Assembly: GCF_038595055.1 (NCBI RefSeq)
Contig: NZ_CP152002.1
Coordinates: 2,276,501 to 2,340,500 of the forward strand
Reading direction: 5' to 3'
Length of the DNA: 64,000 nucleotides
From: Paenibacillus sp. FSL R7-0345
Lineage (GTDB): Bacteria > Bacillota > Bacilli > Paenibacillales > Paenibacillaceae
Both the position numbers and the translations under genes were made by a program. The notes below the pieces were generated by a model that was given only the letters and a program-made list of their open reading frames with translations, was not told the DNA's origin and did no database searches. Below are positions 61,752 to 64,000 of this stretch, piece by piece. The first letter of the stretch is position 1. Each line of letters opens with the position of its first letter.

Positions 61752-62519
61752 TTATCTAGTCTCCAGATAAGCAATACCCAGTGCTCCGGTTACCGGATTA
61801 CGATAGGTTTCGCAGGCTACGTCGAAGACCTGGCCGATCAGCTCTTTTGTCAAAATGTCCTCGGGCTTGCCGCTGGCGGCAACCTGTCCCTGCTTCATCA
61901 CATACAGATAATCGCAGTATTCGGCAGCAAGTGTAAGGTCGTGGAGTGCGGCGAGGATGCCGATGTCCAGCTTTTTGACAATGTTTAGAATCTGCAGCTG
62001 GTATTTAATGTCCAAATGGTTGGTCGGCTCGTCGAGAATCATGAATTCCGGCTGCTGGGCCAGCACACGCGCCAGAATGACACGCTGCTTCTCACCGCCT
62101 GAGAGGGAGTTATAGCTGCGATCTGCATGCCCCTCCAGACTAACCTTGCGCAAGGCCCCGTTAACAATGTCCTGGTCCTGCTTATTGTCGTTCTCCAGCA
62201 TCCCCTTATGCGGGGTCCGGCCCATCGCGACCATCTCACGTACAGTAAAATCAAAGCTCAGCTCATTGAACTGGCCAACAACGCCGAGCTTTTGCGCAAC
62301 AAGCTTAGGGCTTGCCTTAATGACATCCAGATCAGCGAGAAAGACATCGCCCTGCTTGGGCTTGATGACTTTATAAATGCTTTTCAGAAGCGTGGATTTC
62401 CCGCAGCCGTTTGGTCCGATCAGGCCGACAAATTGCTTGTTACGGACCTTGAGCGATACATCCTTGACAATATTGATATTGGAAAAAGAAACCGTCAGAT
62501 GTTCAACGTTTAAATTCAT
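61752..62519 (-). CDS. ABC transporter ATP-binding protein, siderophore/iron-complex type
   Basis: 255 residues. Walker [12 protein letters not shown] at about 36-46, signature LSGGEKQRVILARVL, Walker B FMILDEPTNHLDI and H loop AALHDLTLAAEYC, all in the FecE/FhuC/BtuD pattern. Its ATG overlaps the stop of the permease gene by one base, so the two are translated together. Powers import of a ferric siderophore, heme or cobalamin; Fur boxes upstream favour iron. Confidence 0.93.
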   Translation of the reverse strand: MNLNVEHLTVSFSNINIVKDVSLKVRNKQFVGLIGPNGCGKSTLLKSIYKVIKPKQGDVFLADLDVIKASPKLVAQKLGVVGQFNELSFDFTVREMVAMGRTPHKGMLENDNKQDQDIVNGALRKVSLEGHADRSYNSLSGGEKQRVILARVLAQQPEFMILDEPTNHLDIKYQLQILNIVKKLDIGILAALHDLTLAAEYCDYLYVMKQGQVAASGKPEDILTKELIGQVFDVACETYRNPVTGALGIAYLETR

Positions 62520-63634
62520 TATGATTTGCCTCCAAACGCGTAGCCTTTTTTGACCAGCATGTACATGAACATCGGTGCACCAATCAGGGCGGTGATAATC
62601 CCGATCGGCAGCTCCACATTCGGAACAATGGTCCGGGCGATAACATCTGTCCAGATCATGAAGATTGCCCCGAACAGAATGGAAGCCGGAAGCAGTCTGC
62701 GGTGGTCTGAGCCGACAAGTCCCCGGACCAGATGGGGGATAATCAGGCCGACGAAGCCGATCATTCCGCAGCTGGCGACCATGATACCGGTGATCAGGGC
62801 GGTGAGAATCATATAGGCTCTGCGGTATGCGCTTAAGGAAATTCCCAGCGTGACAGCAGCTTCATCACCAAGCAGCATGGCGTTCAGGGCGCGGAACTGC
62901 ATCAGGAAGAATAAAGCGGCTACAGTGATGGATACGGCAATCAGCGGCAGCTTATCCCAGCTTGAGGCGGCCAGGCTGCCCATAGTCCAGAAGGTAACGG
63001 TTTTGATGCCTTCGGCATTGTTGGCGAAATAGACAATAAAGTTGGCAAAAGCGGTACATAACGCGTTTATGACCATACCGGCGAGCACAAGCTTGACAGA
63101 GGTCATTTTGCCGCCGGCATTGGCCAGGAGCAGTACAAGCAGGGAGGCGCCAACGGCACCGGCAAAGGCCCAGAAGGCTACGCCCGTCTGCCCGAGAAAA
63201 CCCATAGTCCCAAAGCCGACAAGAATGGCGAAGGTTGCACCAAGCGACCCGCCTGAGGAAATACCTAGTATGTATGGATCAGCGAGCGGATTCTGTACAG
63301 CAGCCTGCATGATGGTACCGCACAGCGTAAGACCGGCACCGATGAACAAGGCCATAAGCACGCGCGGGAACCGGATTTTCCAGATGATATCTACAAAAGA
63401 TCCGGAGGTCAGATCCTGTACGTTCCCGATTTGGATGCCTGTAATCTGATGGAGCAGAATCCGGTAGGATTGCGAGACGGGAATTTCTACTTGTCCAAAG
63501 GACACCGCTGCACCGGCAGACAGGACCGTAATGACCAGCAGCACGATAATAATAGCAGTGAATCCGTAACGACTGTTGATGATCGATTGCTTGGATGCCG
63601 GCTGCGCGGCTATCTCGGTTTGCATGACATTCAT
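62519..63634 (-). CDS. FecCD-family ABC transporter permease
   Basis: 371 residues, TAAGGAG before the ATG. About ten membrane segments. FecCD landmarks: RFPRVLMALFIGAGLTLCGTI (split at 20), NPLADPYILGISSGGSLGA, the coupling region LGISLSAYRRAYM, and CGMIGFVGLIIPHLVRGLVG. Single permease gene, so it probably forms a homodimer with two copies of the ATPase. Promoter region shared with the binding-protein gene and covered by Fur boxes. Confidence 0.94.
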   Translation of the reverse strand: MNVMQTEIAAQPASKQSIINSRYGFTAIIIVLLVITVLSAGAAVSFGQVEIPVSQSYRILLHQITGIQIGNVQDLTSGSFVDIIWKIRFPRVLMALFIGAGLTLCGTIMQAAVQNPLADPYILGISSGGSLGATFAILVGFGTMGFLGQTGVAFWAFAGAVGASLLVLLLANAGGKMTSVKLVLAGMVINALCTAFANFIVYFANNAEGIKTVTFWTMGSLAASSWDKLPLIAVSITVAALFFLMQFRALNAMLLGDEAAVTLGISLSAYRRAYMILTALITGIMVASCGMIGFVGLIIPHLVRGLVGSDHRRLLPASILFGAIFMIWTDVIARTIVPNVELPIGIITALIGAPMFMYMLVKKGYAFGGKS

Positions 63635-63680
63635 AGAGACTCCTTAATTATAGAGTTTTAATTTAAAATATACCGTATGA

Positions 63681-63711
63681 TGAGAATCATTGTCAATGAG
63701 AATTATTATCA
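63681..63711. promoter_or_regulatory. Two tandem Fur boxes
   Basis: TGAGAATTATTATCA (63697-63711) differs at one position from TGATAATNATTATCA; TGAGAATCATTGTCA (63681-63695) at two. Between the divergent permease and binding-protein genes, so iron-Fur can repress both. Confidence 0.85.
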
Positions 63712-63824
63712 TTGACAACTGCCCCAGCTTTCTATATTCTACGATTGTATTCCTTGCAGGACGGTAGGTTATACTGGCCCTGGCAAGGCTGTTTACCAGA
63801 TATATAGAAAAGGGGATAGGAATA

Positions 63825-64000
63825 ATGAAAAAAGGATTAAAAACGTTTATGCCGCTGCTGGCGGTTTTGCTGCTGGTAGGGATTCTTTCAGCTTGTTCAT
63901 CTAACACGAAGAATGAGAACGCTTCTGCTGCTACAGCAGCACCTGCAGCGAATACAGCTGCTGAGGCGACTGAGGCTCCTACTGCTGCTCCAAGCACAAG
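63825..64000 (+). CDS. Iron-complex ABC transporter substrate-binding lipoprotein (partial, runs off the right edge)
   Basis: 58 residues are visible from ATG 63825 (AGGGGATAGG upstream). Lipoprotein signal peptide: basic MKKGLKTF, hydrophobic LLAVLLLVGI, lipobox LSAC with the Cys at about residue 24. Then an Ala/Thr/Glu/Pro-rich tether (AATAAPAANTAAEATEAP) as in many Bacillota binding proteins. Divergent from the FecCD permease and ATPase with shared Fur boxes, so it is most likely their siderophore-binding partner. The ligand domain lies outside the window. Confidence 0.8.
   Translation, partial: MKKGLKTFMPLLAVLLLVGILSACSSNTKNENASAATAAPAANTAAEATEAPTAAPST

Overview
The window looks like a chromosomal segment of a spore-forming, Gram-positive Paenibacillus or close relative. 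Reasons: strong AGGAGG-type ribosome sites, frequent TTG and GTG starts, several sporulation proteins (YheC/YheD-type ATP-grasp proteins, YtrH, YtrI, YtvI, YtaF, an alpha/beta SASP), TPP, PhoP and Fur regulation of the Bacillota type, and gene order close to the Bacillus subtilis ytoI-dnaE-accDA-pyk-fxsA-ytvI-citZ-icd-mdh-pho-polA-mutM-ytaF-coaE-nrdR region. No phage, insertion sequence or CRISPR array was seen.

Layout. 1-6312 (minus): five YheC/YheD-type ATP-grasp genes with a GNAT acetyltransferase embedded, next to yheA (6503). 6942-8000: a LURP-one/tubby-like protein and a small membrane protein. 8181-15031: ytoI, then ytpI, ytrI and ytrH on the minus strand, and dnaE. 15106-19671: pgpA-like, a 62-aa ORF, accD, accA, pyk. 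19753-22816: a G1-type glutamic peptidase, an MFS transporter, a YbgC-like thioesterase, fxsA. 22817-23960: a 1.1-kb non-coding stretch packed with three kinds of repeat. 23961-29655: ytvI, citZ, icd, mdh, a 4-TM protein. 30020-34666: Nudix, SDR, and a TPP-riboswitch-controlled tenI-thiS-thiG-thiH operon. 34872-40829: a fused class I fumarase, a modular secreted amylase with an operator in its promoter, and a LacI regulator. 41052-45444: phoR, phoP, pstB, phoU, with PhoP-box-like repeats ahead of phoR, phoP and pstB. 45666-52249: polA, mutM, ytaF, coaE, a lytic transglycosylase, SASP, nrdR. 52488-61651: tRNA-Ala and tRNA-Lys, then an accessory stretch (nuclease-like regulator, pRiA4b/CcbP fusion, amino acid permease, PL11 lyase, MFS/TetR pair, VOC protein) ending at a second identical tRNA-Lys. 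61752-64000: a Fur-box-controlled siderophore-type ABC transporter.

How the parts work together. Core metabolism dominates: malonyl-CoA formation (accDA), pyruvate kinase, and the oxidative TCA steps (citZ-icd-mdh, fumarase), with thiamine thiazole synthesis and phosphate-starvation control close by. DNA replication and repair genes (dnaE, polA, mutM, nrdR) are interleaved with sporulation genes.

Most unusual signals: (1) the expanded ATP-grasp array with alternating long and short members; (2) a roughly 185-bp element with four arms in a nested palindromic layout, present twice with the same arm spacing (23416-23600 and 52937-53120); (3) three perfect inverted repeats inside the dnaE linker coding sequence; (4) a nuclease-like domain joined to a winged helix at 53300. 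All functional calls are from reading the sequence; no database search was run.
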